64,000 nt of DNA, taken from contig SFDE01000016.1 of NCBI GenBank assembly GCA_004558805.1, positions 28,867 through 92,866 of the forward strand. The letters are read 5' to 3'. Shown here one piece after another: positions 16,712 to 24,617 of the stretch (the stretch's first letter is position 1; every line of letters starts with the position of its first letter). The DNA is from Faecalibacterium prausnitzii (GTDB lineage Bacteria > Bacillota > Clostridia > Oscillospirales > Ruminococcaceae). A program made the translations under genes and the position numbers. Below the pieces are notes generated by a model. That model saw only the letters and a list, made by a program, of their open reading frames with translations, was not told the origin of the DNA and did no database searches.

Positions 16712-17112
16712 TCCCCTTCCGGCTTCTTTTTCTTTGCCGGGGGAAGGGTGGCGGGGGGCGGTGCATCCGGACGCTTTGCCTTGTCCGGCAGACCTGCCTG
16801 GGCAAACAGCTTTGCCACCACGCTGCTGAGCTGCCAGCTCTTGAGGCGGGGGGTCATGCCCCGCGCCACGAATACCAGATCGTAACCGCCGATGTTGTAG
16901 TCCAGATGCTCATCGATCGCCGCCTTCATTACGCGGCGGGCACGGTTGCGCTGCACGGCGTGCCCGATCTTTTTGGTGGCGGTAAGACCCACCCGGGTGT
17001 TTCTGCCCCGGGTCTTCAGCACATACATCACCAGTGCCGGGTTTACATAGGACTTGCCGCGGGCGTATACCCTGCCAAACTCGCTGTTGCGGCGGATGGG
17101 ACGATAGCGCAC
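16708..17112 (-). CDS. rnpA: Ribonuclease P protein component
   Basis: About 134 aa, the protein subunit of RNase P, which trims tRNA 5' leaders. The core has VGLTATKKIGHAVQRNRARRVMKAA, described here as the RNR motif at about residues 54-72. The C-terminal extension PPPATLPPAKKKKPEGE is unusual for the family (usual length 110-125). I start at the GTG at 17112, 9 nt after a strong GGAGG; the upstream ATG at 17157 would place that ribosome site inside the gene. It is coupled to yidD. Confidence 0.93.
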   Translation of the reverse strand: MRYRPIRRNSEFGRVYARGKSYVNPALVMYVLKTRGRNTRVGLTATKKIGHAVQRNRARRVMKAAIDEHLDYNIGGYDLVFVARGMTPRLKSWQLSSVVAKLFAQAGLPDKAKRPDAPPPATLPPAKKKKPEGE

Positions 17113-17166
17113 GGTTCCGGCGCCTCCTTTCGGTTTTGCCAAGTGCAGAAGCTGCACTCTTTAGCC

Positions 17167-17194
17167 AGTATATCAAAAAATTTTCTACTTTGAA
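17167..17194 (-). promoter_or_regulatory. Promoter of the rnpA-yidD-yidC-jag operon
   Basis: On the minus strand, TTCAAA (17189-17194), a 16-bp AT-rich spacer and TATACT (17167-17172). It lies after the rpmH terminator, so rnpA is probably transcribed separately. Confidence 0.55.
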
Positions 17195-17287
17195 AGCCCA
17201 CAGATGCCTTTTTGCAAAAAAATCTTCCGCTCCTGCTGTCAAAAGCGGGACAGCTGCTTCCGGCAGGGCATTGTGCAGAAAATAAAA

Positions 17288-17320
17288 TAAGACCGCCAAT
17301 CCAATATCAGCGGTCTTTTC
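17288..17320 (-). terminator. rpmH terminator
   Basis: The stem AAGACCGC / GCGGTCTT is followed on the minus strand by ATTTTATTTTC. The T-run is interrupted but AT-rich. Confidence 0.6.
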
Positions 17321-17365
17321 TGCGCATATTCATTTCTGCGCCGGACTCCGTCATAGAAACCGGAA

Positions 17366-17458
17366 TCAGACAGTCAGGCTCTTGCGGCCCTTTGCACGGC
17401 GAGCATTGATGACCTTGCGGCCGTTCTTGGTGCTCATGCGGGTCAGAAAGCCATGAAC
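17366..17458 (-). pseudogene. rpmH: rpmH, ribosomal protein L34, lacking its N-terminal third
   Basis: The minus strand encodes VHGFLTRMSTKNGRKVINAR and then RAKGRKSLTV before a TGA at 17366-17368, which is the C-terminal 30 residues of L34. The first 14 or so codons (the usual MKRTYQP... block) are absent. Instead a good Shine-Dalgarno (GGAGGAA, 17459-17465) directly abuts the GTT codon for Val. Upstream the frame has no ATG or GTG in a usable place; a TTG at 17467 overlaps the Shine-Dalgarno. Promoter and terminator are intact. Either about 45 bp were lost in the strain or assembly, or a second rpmH exists elsewhere. Confidence 0.8.
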
Positions 17459-17492
17459 TTCCTCCAAAATGGGGACAGGCTTGCAATTCAAC

Positions 17493-17522
17493 AGTATATC
17501 GCACAGTATGGCGTTCTGTCAA
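17493..17522 (-). promoter_or_regulatory. rpmH promoter
   Basis: On the minus strand, TTGACA (17517-17522), an 18-bp spacer and TATACT (17493-17498). It lies 28 bp upstream of the rpmH Shine-Dalgarno. Confidence 0.8.
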
Positions 17523-17767
17523 GCGTTTTTTTCGCTTTCCTGCAAACTTTTTTGTGAAAAGATTTTCAACTTTTTCACCATTTTGCCGTGGAAAACTTTT
17601 TTCCACAAGATATTGTGGCTTTTTGTCCCCTTATCCACAACGGCAAAAGGGCGGCTTTTTTTATGTATTATAAATTACATTATAGAATGTGGACGCACAG
17701 GGATTTTTGTGGTATACTAGCCTGGTATCAGCAGCATTGTTGAAAACTTCAATGGAGTGGATGTTTT
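17523..17767. other. oriC, part upstream of dnaA
   Basis: An AT-rich gap between rpmH and dnaA, divergently transcribed. It holds a perfect DnaA box TTATCCACA (17631-17639), a TTTTCCACA (17599-17607) and a one-mismatch CGTGGAAAA (17587-17595). A TATACT at 17713-17718 with a weak -35 (TGGACG, 17690-17695) is the likely dnaA promoter, so DnaA boxes upstream could autoregulate it. Confidence 0.75.
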
Positions 17768-19090
17768 ATGGATTCTTTCAAGGATGTTTTAGAGGCGGCA
17801 CAGGCGTACTGCAAGACTCAGATGGCAGAGCCGACCTACAATCTCTATATCGACGGACTGGAACCCATCAGTTTCGAGGATTCCAGCCATATCACCCTGT
17901 CGGTGCGCAACGACTTCATCTGCAAGATCGTCACCGACCGCTACCTCGGTCTGCTCAAAGAGGCATTCAAGACCGTGCTGGGCTTTGACGTGGACATCAC
18001 TCTGGTGGTGCCCAGCACCCCGCCCCACGAGGTAGTGCTGGCGCAGCAGTACGAGGCAAACCCCGCCTCCCCTCAGGGCAACTACGAATTCACCTTTGAG
18101 AACTTCATCAAGGGACCTTCCAACCAGTTTGCCTTTGCTGCGGCGCAGGCTGTGGCGGCAAACCCTTCCGGAGCATACAACCCCCTGTTCATCTACGGTG
18201 GTTCCGGACTGGGTAAGACCCATCTGCTCACCGCCATCCAGACCGAGATCAAACGCACCCACCCCGATTTCGTCATCATGTACGTTACCTGCGAGCAGTT
18301 CACCAATGAGCTGATCGCCGCCATCCGCGCCGGCAGCACCGAGGACTTCCGCATGAAGTACCGGGTGGCAGACCTGCTGCTGGTGGACGATATCCAGTTC
18401 ATCGCTGGCAAGGAGTCTACTCAGGAAGAATTCTTCCACACCTTCAACTCCCTCCACGATGCCCACAAGCAGATCGTCATCGCCTCCGATCGTCCCGCCA
18501 AGGAGATCAAGAGCCTGGAAGAGCGTCTGCGGACCCGCTTTGAGTGGGGTCTTACCGCCGATGTGCAGCCGCCGGATTTTGAGACCCGGGTGGCGATCGT
18601 AAAGCGCAAGGCAGAGCTGCTGCATCTGGACCTGCCGGAGGACGTGGCAGAGTTCATTGCCAATCACCTGAAGAACAACATCCGCCAGCTGGAAGGCGCC
18701 GTGAAGAAGCTCAACGCCTACTACATGCTGGAGGGCATCCAGCCGGTGATCAGCGTGGCGCAGAACGCCATCAAGGACATCCTCAACGAGACCCAGCCGG
18801 TACCGGTGACCATCGAGAAGATCATCGGCGAGGTGTCCCGCACCTTCAACGTCTCCCCGGCAGACATCCGGGGCACCAAACGCAACGCCAACGTTGCCTC
18901 CGCACGCCGGGTCGCCATCTACATCCTGCGGGAAGTCACCGGCATGAGCATGGAGGAGATTGGTCGGGAGTTCTCCGGACGGGACCATTCCACCATCGTC
19001 TACTCCCTCAAGACCATGGAGCGGGATATGAAGAACGACCAGCACCTGCGGGAGACCGTCAGCGACATCATCAAAAACGTCAAGGCGTGA
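17768..19090 (+). CDS. dnaA: Chromosomal replication initiator DnaA
   Basis: A 440-aa AAA+ initiator. Domain I covers about residues 1-85 and a short linker follows. The AAA+ core starts at about 105 (NYEFTFENFIKGPSNQFAFA), with Walker A GGSGLGKTH and Walker B LLLVDDIQF. The C-terminal domain IV holds the DnaA signature (SMEEIGREFSGRDHSTIVYS). The start follows GGAGTGG. It opens oriC and recruits the replisome. DnaA boxes lie on both sides of the gene. Confidence 0.98.
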   Translation: MDSFKDVLEAAQAYCKTQMAEPTYNLYIDGLEPISFEDSSHITLSVRNDFICKIVTDRYLGLLKEAFKTVLGFDVDITLVVPSTPPHEVVLAQQYEANPASPQGNYEFTFENFIKGPSNQFAFAAAQAVAANPSGAYNPLFIYGGSGLGKTHLLTAIQTEIKRTHPDFVIMYVTCEQFTNELIAAIRAGSTEDFRMKYRVADLLLVDDIQFIAGKESTQEEFFHTFNSLHDAHKQIVIASDRPAKEIKSLEERLRTRFEWGLTADVQPPDFETRVAIVKRKAELLHLDLPEDVAEFIANHLKNNIRQLEGAVKKLNAYYMLEGIQPVISVAQNAIKDILNETQPVPVTIEKIIGEVSRTFNVSPADIRGTKRNANVASARRVAIYILREVTGMSMEEIGREFSGRDHSTIVYSLKTMERDMKNDQHLRETVSDIIKNVKA

Positions 19091-19486
19091 CCACCCGCCC
19101 GGCAGCAAAAGTACTACTCTTTTTGAGGGCAAAACCCAAAATATGGGGAGAAAATGGAACAAAAAGCGGAAAATCAACCCACATCTTGTGGTAAACGGAG
19201 GTATCTTTCCACACTTTCCACCGAGTTTTCAACATTTAATTTAATCTTTCCACACCGGCTGTGGAAAGAAGATCTCCTTCCCACAATTCAACATTTCTTT
19301 CACAACACATTCACAACACCGTGGAAACCCTTCTCCCCGCATCCCGCCAAGACTTTTCCGAGTTTTCCACAAGTTCCCCACCCCCTACTACGGTTACTAC
19401 AACAAGTTCAATATCATAGACAGATCCGGCAACAGAGAAATATCCCGGAGCAACCGGTCCTGTGAACAAAAAGGAGAGAATTTGTT
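19091..19486. other. oriC, dnaA-dnaN intergenic part
   Basis: 396 bp without a gene. DnaA-box-like 9-mers are CTTTCCACA at 19205-19213, 19246-19254 and (reverse) 19260-19268. Others are CTTTCCACC at 19214-19222, CTTCCCACA at 19277-19285 and TTTTCCACA at 19363-19371. An AT-rich patch (TTTAATTTAATC) lies at 19235-19246 and a CACATTCACAACA stretch near 19302-19316. Together with the upstream part this makes a bipartite origin like that of Bacillus. Confidence 0.8.
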
Positions 19487-20593
19487 TTGAATATTATCTG
19501 CGATAAGACCCTTCTCAGCGCTGCCATCGACGGCGTTTCCAAGGCAGTCACCATGCGGTCGGCGATCCCTGTGCTGGAAGGCATCCTGCTAAAGGCAGAA
19601 GGTTTTCAGCTGACCCTTACGGGCTACGACCTGGAAATGGGCATCGTCACCACCATTGAGGCTAATGTAAAAGAACCCGGCGAAATCGTGCTGAATGCAA
19701 AACTCCTCAGCAGCATGGTGAGCCGGATGCCCTCCGGTCAGATCTCCATCCACTCGGCAGAAAACGGCAAGACCACCATCCAGAGCGGCGTAGCACAGTT
19801 TGAGATCCAGTCCATGGCAGCCACCGATTTCCCGGAACTGCCCAATACCGGTGCCGAGGAAACTCTGACCATCAAGACCGGAGTGCTGCGGGATATGATC
19901 GACCGCACCCTGTACGCCGTAAGCCAGGACGAGAAAAAACCTGCCCACACCGGCGAACTTTTTGAGATCCAGCCGGATAAACTCACGGTGGTGGCATTGG
20001 ACGGCTACCGCCTTGCTATTGTGGAGCGTCCCGTCACCGCCGTGAAGGACATCCGCATCATCGTGCCCAGCAAGACCATGAACGAAGTGTCCCACCTCCT
20101 TGCCAACGACGACGAAGAGCTGGTGCACATCTCCGCCAACCGCCGCTATGTGGTGTTCACTACCGCCGGCTACACCATCATGAGCCGTCTCATCGAGGGC
20201 GAGTTCCTGAACTACCGCAACGTGATCCCCAATGGCAGCCGTACCCAGGTGACCATCAACACCAAGGAGTTCATTGAGATCATCGAGCGCGCTTCGCTGA
20301 TTATTACAGAGCGTTTAAAGAATCCCCTCCGCATTTCCTTTACAGAGGGTAAAGTTGTTGTGCGCTGCCAGACCAATCTGGGTCGGGTGGTGGATGAGTT
20401 CAATGCCCGGTGCGAGGGTGAGGAAGTGGAGATCGGCTTCAACAACCGCTATCTGCTGGACGCTCTGCGGAATGCCCGCACCGAGCAGGTCCGCATGGAG
20501 ATCAGCGGACCGCTGAGTCCGGTGAAGGTGCTGCCGGAAGAGGGCAATGATTTCCTCTATCTTGTGCTGCCGGTGCGGTTCAAAAACGACTAA
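19487..20593 (+). CDS. dnaN: DNA polymerase III beta sliding clamp
   Basis: A 368-aa clamp that tethers polymerase to DNA as a dimer. It begins MNIICDKTLLSAAIDGVSKAV and shows the three similar clamp domains. The C-terminal block ends LPEEGNDFLYLVLPVRFKND, which corresponds to the partner-binding pocket edge. The start codon is TTG at 19487, 9 nt after AAGGAGAG; no ATG or GTG is better placed. It lies after oriC, in the usual dnaA-dnaN-recF order. Confidence 0.97.
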   Translation: MNIICDKTLLSAAIDGVSKAVTMRSAIPVLEGILLKAEGFQLTLTGYDLEMGIVTTIEANVKEPGEIVLNAKLLSSMVSRMPSGQISIHSAENGKTTIQSGVAQFEIQSMAATDFPELPNTGAEETLTIKTGVLRDMIDRTLYAVSQDEKKPAHTGELFEIQPDKLTVVALDGYRLAIVERPVTAVKDIRIIVPSKTMNEVSHLLANDDEELVHISANRRYVVFTTAGYTIMSRLIEGEFLNYRNVIPNGSRTQVTINTKEFIEIIERASLIITERLKNPLRISFTEGKVVVRCQTNLGRVVDEFNARCEGEEVEIGFNNRYLLDALRNARTEQVRMEISGPLSPVKVLPEEGNDFLYLVLPVRFKND

Positions 20594-20606
20594 GGGAGGA
20601 TATTTT

Positions 20607-20822
20607 ATGCAGAAGATCCTGATCCATACCGAATTTATCAAGTTGGATGCTCTGCTGAAGTACGCCGGACTCTGCGAGACCGGCGGTGAGGCAAAGGAGC
20701 TGGTGCAGGGCGGTGCCGTGAAGCTGAACGGCGAGGTCTGCACCATGCGGGGCAAAAAATGTGTGCCCGGCGATGTGATCGAACTGGAGGGGCAGTCCGT
20801 GGAAGTGGGGCAGGGCAGATAA
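20607..20822 (+). CDS. yaaA: S4-domain RNA-binding protein YaaA
   Basis: A 71-aa protein that is one S4 RNA-binding domain (IKLDALLKYAGLCETGGEAK...VQGGAVKLNGEV). It starts at the ATG at 20607 after GGGAGGA, 13 bp downstream of dnaN. Its stop abuts the recF ATG (TAAATG). In Bacillus the homologue (YaaA/RlbA) acts in assembly of the large ribosomal subunit. Confidence 0.9.
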   Translation: MQKILIHTEFIKLDALLKYAGLCETGGEAKELVQGGAVKLNGEVCTMRGKKCVPGDVIELEGQSVEVGQGR

Positions 20823-21944
20823 ATGCGCCTGCTTTCTCTGGAAGTCCGGAACTACCGAAACATCGAGACGGCACAGCTGCAGCCCGGCAGAGAACTTACG
20901 GTGATCTGCGGCAACAACGGACAGGGCAAGACCAACCTGCTGGAAGCGATCTGGCTGCTGACCGGGGGCAAAAGCTTTCGGGGCGGCAAGGACGCCGAGC
21001 TTGTGCGCCGGGGGGAGACCTTTGCGGTGCTGGAGGCAGTGACCCAGCGCACCCGGCAGGAAGATCAGGAGCCGGACGACCCCGCCCGAGTCCGCATGAC
21101 AGTGGGCACGCCGGACGCACCCCGCCCCGGACGGTATGCCAGTGTCAACGGGGCAGCGCCGAAGCGTGCCGCCTCCCTTGCTGGCAGCTTTCCTGCGGTG
21201 GTCTTTGACCCCGGGCACCTGAGCCTTGTAAAAGGGGCGCCGGAGGGCAGACGCCGGTTTCTGGATGCGGCACTGTGTCAGCTGTATCCCGGCTACCTTG
21301 CCACCTACCGCAGGTATGTCCGCACTCTGCAGCAGAAAAATGCGCTGCTGCGGCATTCTGCTGCCGGAAAAGAGCGCCCCTATGCAGAAAAATGCGCTCT
21401 GCTGGAGGTGCTGAATGTGGAGCTTGCCGCACTGGGGGAGATGATCCAGAAGCGGCGGCGGGAATATCTTGCCCTGCTGGCTCCCCTTGCCTGCGCCAAC
21501 TACGCCGACCTGTCCCACGGGGCGGAGCGGATGGCGGTGCGGTATGCGGCACAGTTTGAGCCCGGCGGTCTTGCCGCTCTTTTGAAGCAGCGGCAGGATC
21601 AGGAGCTCTGTGCCGGACAGAGCCTGTGCGGCATCCACCGGGAAGACGTGGAGCTGCTGCTGGATGACCAGCCCGCAAAGGTGTTTGCCAGTCAGGGACA
21701 GCAGCGCAGCGTGGTGCTGAGCCTGAAGATGGCGGAGGCGGCGGCAGCTGCCCGGATCACCGGGGAACACCCGGTGCTTTTGCTGGATGACGTGCTCAGC
21801 GAGCTGGACGAGGGGCGCAAGCAGTATCTGCTGACCCGCATGAAGGAAAAGCAGACCTTTGTGACCAGCTGCGATGACACCGCCTTCCTCAAGACCGACG
21901 GCGAGGTATACCGCATGGACGGCGGCGTACTGAACAAGGTCTGA
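20823..21944 (+). CDS. recF: DNA replication and repair protein RecF
   Basis: A 373-aa SMC-like ATPase that helps load RecA at gaps. The N-terminus is MRLLSLEVRNYRNIE and Walker A is GNNGQGKTN (about residues 31-39). The ABC signature region is SQGQQRSVVLSLKMAE and Walker B is VLLLDDVLSELD. It is directly coupled to yaaA and followed after 89 bp by remB. Confidence 0.97.
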   Translation: MRLLSLEVRNYRNIETAQLQPGRELTVICGNNGQGKTNLLEAIWLLTGGKSFRGGKDAELVRRGETFAVLEAVTQRTRQEDQEPDDPARVRMTVGTPDAPRPGRYASVNGAAPKRAASLAGSFPAVVFDPGHLSLVKGAPEGRRRFLDAALCQLYPGYLATYRRYVRTLQQKNALLRHSAAGKERPYAEKCALLEVLNVELAALGEMIQKRRREYLALLAPLACANYADLSHGAERMAVRYAAQFEPGGLAALLKQRQDQELCAGQSLCGIHREDVELLLDDQPAKVFASQGQQRSVVLSLKMAEAAAAARITGEHPVLLLDDVLSELDEGRKQYLLTRMKEKQTFVTSCDDTAFLKTDGEVYRMDGGVLNKV

Positions 21945-22033
21945 ACACATGGAAAAATGATGCAGATAGGAATGTATAAAATGCAATCCAAAGGCTGCAT
22001 ATACAGGGGATATCGGGAAGGATATAATACGAA

Positions 22034-22288
22034 ATGTATATTCATCTGGGACGGGACTACGTCCTCAACGACCGGGACATCATCGGTATCTTCAATCTGG
22101 AGACCACCACCATCTCCCCCCGTGGGCGGGAGTTTCTGAACTATGCCCAGAAAAACGGGGCGGTGGTGAGCCTTTCGGACGAGCTGCCCCAGAGTTATGT
22201 TCTGGCAGATGCACCGGTGGATACGGTGTATCTTTCCGAGCTGTCCAGCGCAGCGCTGCGGCGCAGAGCGGAACAGATGATCCGCTGA
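22034..22288 (+). CDS. remB: RemB-like extracellular-matrix regulator (DUF370)
   Basis: An 84-aa DUF370 protein (MYIHLGRDYVLNDRDIIGIF; NYAQKNGAVVSLSDELPQS). It lies between recF and gyrB as in Bacillus, where the gene is called remB or yaaB. The family is thought to bind DNA and control matrix genes. A GGAAGGA lies 16 nt before the ATG, with a TATAAT in between (22022-22027) that may be coincidence. Confidence 0.85.
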   Translation: MYIHLGRDYVLNDRDIIGIFNLETTTISPRGREFLNYAQKNGAVVSLSDELPQSYVLADAPVDTVYLSELSSAALRRRAEQMIR

Positions 22289-22404
22289 CCTGCCGGAGAA
22301 ACGCTCCGGATCCATATGACATGACACCGGACCCGGCAGATGCCGGCGTCTTACCCCATAGATCGAGGGATTATCAAACAAATACTGACAAAGGGAGAAA
22401 GGAA

Positions 22405-24399
22405 ATGGCAGAAGAAATCATTACCAGCACAAATGCCGAAACCGCTACCGACCACGAGTATAATGCCAGCGAGATCCAGGTCCTGAAGGGTCTGGAAGCT
22501 GTCCGCAAGCGTCCCGGCATGTATATCGGCTCCACCGGCGAGCGGGGTCTCCACCACCTTGTTTACGAGATCGTGGACAACGCCATCGACGAGGCGCTTG
22601 CCGGCTACTGCAATCACATCGAGGTGAAGATCCTGAAGGACAACATCATTCAGGTCACCGATAATGGTCGCGGCATCCCCGTGGATATCCAGTCCGATAC
22701 CGGTCTGCCGGCAGTCACGGTGGTGTACACCATCCTCCACGCCGGCGGCAAGTTCGGCGGCGAGAACTCCGGCTACAAGGTGGCAGGCGGTCTCCACGGC
22801 GTGGGCGCTTCGGTGGTCAATGCCTGTTCCGAATGGCTCACCGTCAATGTCCGCCGTGACGGGCACGAGTACCAGCAGACCTTCCGCCGGGGCGAACCGG
22901 ACGGAGAGCTGAAGTGTCTGGGCACCGTGGCGGAGGGAGTCACCGGCACCCGGGTCACTTTTAAGCCGGACCCGGAGATGTTCCGGGATACCACTGTATA
23001 CGACTTTGACACCCTGGAAAAGCGGCTGCGGGAAGAAAGCTTCCTGAACGCCGGCGTCAAGATCACCCTGACCGATGAGCGGGAGCTGTACACCCCGGTG
23101 CTGGAGGACGGCAAGGAGGGGGAACCCTGCTACCGCTCCGAGATCATGTGCTACGAGGGCGGCATCAAGAGCTTTGTCACCTATCTGGGCGAAAAGCGGA
23201 AGCTGGAGGTGCTGCACCCCAATGTCATCTACCTGAAGGGGCAGACCGACCGGGGCATGGCAGAGATCGCCCTGCAGTACAATTCCAGCTACAACGAGCT
23301 GCTGCTGAGCTTTGCCAACAACGTGAACACCCCCGACGGCGGCACCCACGAGGAGGGCTTTAAATCCAGCCTCACCCGTGTGTTCAACGACTACGGTCGC
23401 AGCCACGGTCTGCTGAAGGACAAGGACGAGAACCTCTCCGGTACCGACGTCCGGGAAGGTCTGATCTGCGTCATCTCGGTAAAGCTGCAGGAGGCGGAGT
23501 TCGAGGGACAGACCAAGGCAAAGCTGGGCAATACGGAGATCCGCACTCTGGTGTCCAACATGGTCTATTCCAAGCTCATGGAGTTCTTTGAGGAGAACCC
23601 CGGCGTGGCAAAGGCGATCTTTGAAAAGGCAACGCAGGCGGCGCGTGCCCGCGCCGCCGCCAAAAAGGCGCGGGAACTGGTGCGCCGCAAGAGTGCTCTG
23701 GAAACCAGCCGGATGCCGGGCAAGCTGGCAGACTGCCGGGAAAAGGACCCCTCCAAGACGGAAATTTTCATCGTCGAGGGCGACTCTGCAGGCGGCTCTG
23801 CCAAGATGGGTCGGGACTCGGCGATCCAGGCGATCCTGCCGCTGTGGGGCAAGATGCTGAACGTGGAAAAGGCACGTGCGGACAAGATCTACGGCAACGA
23901 CAAGCTGATGCCGGTGGTGCTGGCTCTGGGCTGCGGCATCGGTGAGGAATTTGATATCTCCAAGCTGCGGTACGACAAGGTGTTCATTATGGCAGATGCG
24001 GACGTGGACGGTTCTCATATCTGCACTCTGATGCTGACCTTCTTCTTCCGCTATATGCGCCCCCTCATTGAGCAGGGTCATGTGTATGTGGCGCAGCCTC
24101 CCCTGTTCAAGGTCCAGAAGGGCAACACCATCAAATACGCCTACAACGATGCAGAAATGGCGATCCTCTCTCAGGAGATGCCCGGCGCCAAAGTGAGCCG
24201 CTACAAAGGTCTGGGCGAGATGAACCCGGACCAGCTGTGGGAGACCACTATGAACCCGGATAACCGGGTCATCGTGCAGATCACCATTGAGGATGCCGAA
24301 AAGGCAGATGAGGCGTTCACCATCCTGATGGGCGACCAGGTGGAGCCCCGCCGCCGCTTTATCGAGACCAACGCCCAGTACGCAAAGCTGGACGTGTAA
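22405..24399 (+). CDS. gyrB: DNA gyrase subunit B
   Basis: About 664 aa, the ATPase half of gyrase. The GHKL domain has EIVDNAIDEALAG, DNGRGIPVD and the ATP lid (GGKFGGENSGYKVAGGLHGVG, residues about 116-136). The transducer follows. The Toprim domain has the acidic motif EGDSAGGSAK and the DADVDGSHI metal site, then the GyrB tail (YKGLGEMNPDQLWETTM). I start at the ATG at 22405 after GGGAGAAAGG. A 218-bp gap to gyrA holds a repeat rather than a promoter I can recognise. Confidence 0.97.
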   Translation: MAEEIITSTNAETATDHEYNASEIQVLKGLEAVRKRPGMYIGSTGERGLHHLVYEIVDNAIDEALAGYCNHIEVKILKDNIIQVTDNGRGIPVDIQSDTGLPAVTVVYTILHAGGKFGGENSGYKVAGGLHGVGASVVNACSEWLTVNVRRDGHEYQQTFRRGEPDGELKCLGTVAEGVTGTRVTFKPDPEMFRDTTVYDFDTLEKRLREESFLNAGVKITLTDERELYTPVLEDGKEGEPCYRSEIMCYEGGIKSFVTYLGEKRKLEVLHPNVIYLKGQTDRGMAEIALQYNSSYNELLLSFANNVNTPDGGTHEEGFKSSLTRVFNDYGRSHGLLKDKDENLSGTDVREGLICVISVKLQEAEFEGQTKAKLGNTEIRTLVSNMVYSKLMEFFEENPGVAKAIFEKATQAARARAAAKKARELVRRKSALETSRMPGKLADCREKDPSKTEIFIVEGDSAGGSAKMGRDSAIQAILPLWGKMLNVEKARADKIYGNDKLMPVVLALGCGIGEEFDISKLRYDKVFIMADADVDGSHICTLMLTFFFRYMRPLIEQGHVYVAQPPLFKVQKGNTIKYAYNDAEMAILSQEMPGAKVSRYKGLGEMNPDQLWETTMNPDNRVIVQITIEDAEKADEAFTILMGDQVEPRRRFIETNAQYAKLDV

Positions 24400-24402
24400 G
24401 GG

Positions 24403-24556
24403 GGCTCGCCCTCTCCGTCTTGGCAAAGAGATGCACTTTGCGTGGACTGCCAAAGGCTCCCCCTTTGAGGAAAGACTTCCCCCGCACCGGGGGAAGATGT
24501 CGTGCAGCGACAAAAGGGGGAATCTGGCGCATATGCGCCTGAGAGGGCGAGGCTGT
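24403..24556. repeat. Interspersed repeat copy 1, between gyrB and gyrA
   Basis: A block with CCTCTCCGTC, TGCCAAAGGCTCCCCCTTTG, CTTCCCCCGCACCGGGGGAA and GAGAGGGCGAGG, words shared with the other repeat copies in the window. The outer words GCTCGCCCTCTC and GAGAGGGCGAGG are inverted, so the whole block can fold as one long stem. Confidence 0.7.
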
Positions 24557-24617
24557 TTTCCGAGAAAAAATCCCTTTCCTGTAAAAGTAGAGAGGGTCAA
24601 ACCCTACGGAGGAACAA

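Noticed and set aside
17301..17600. Alternative 99-aa protein over rpmH
   Set aside because: It is in a different frame from L34, crosses the rpmH promoter, and has no similarity or ribosome site.
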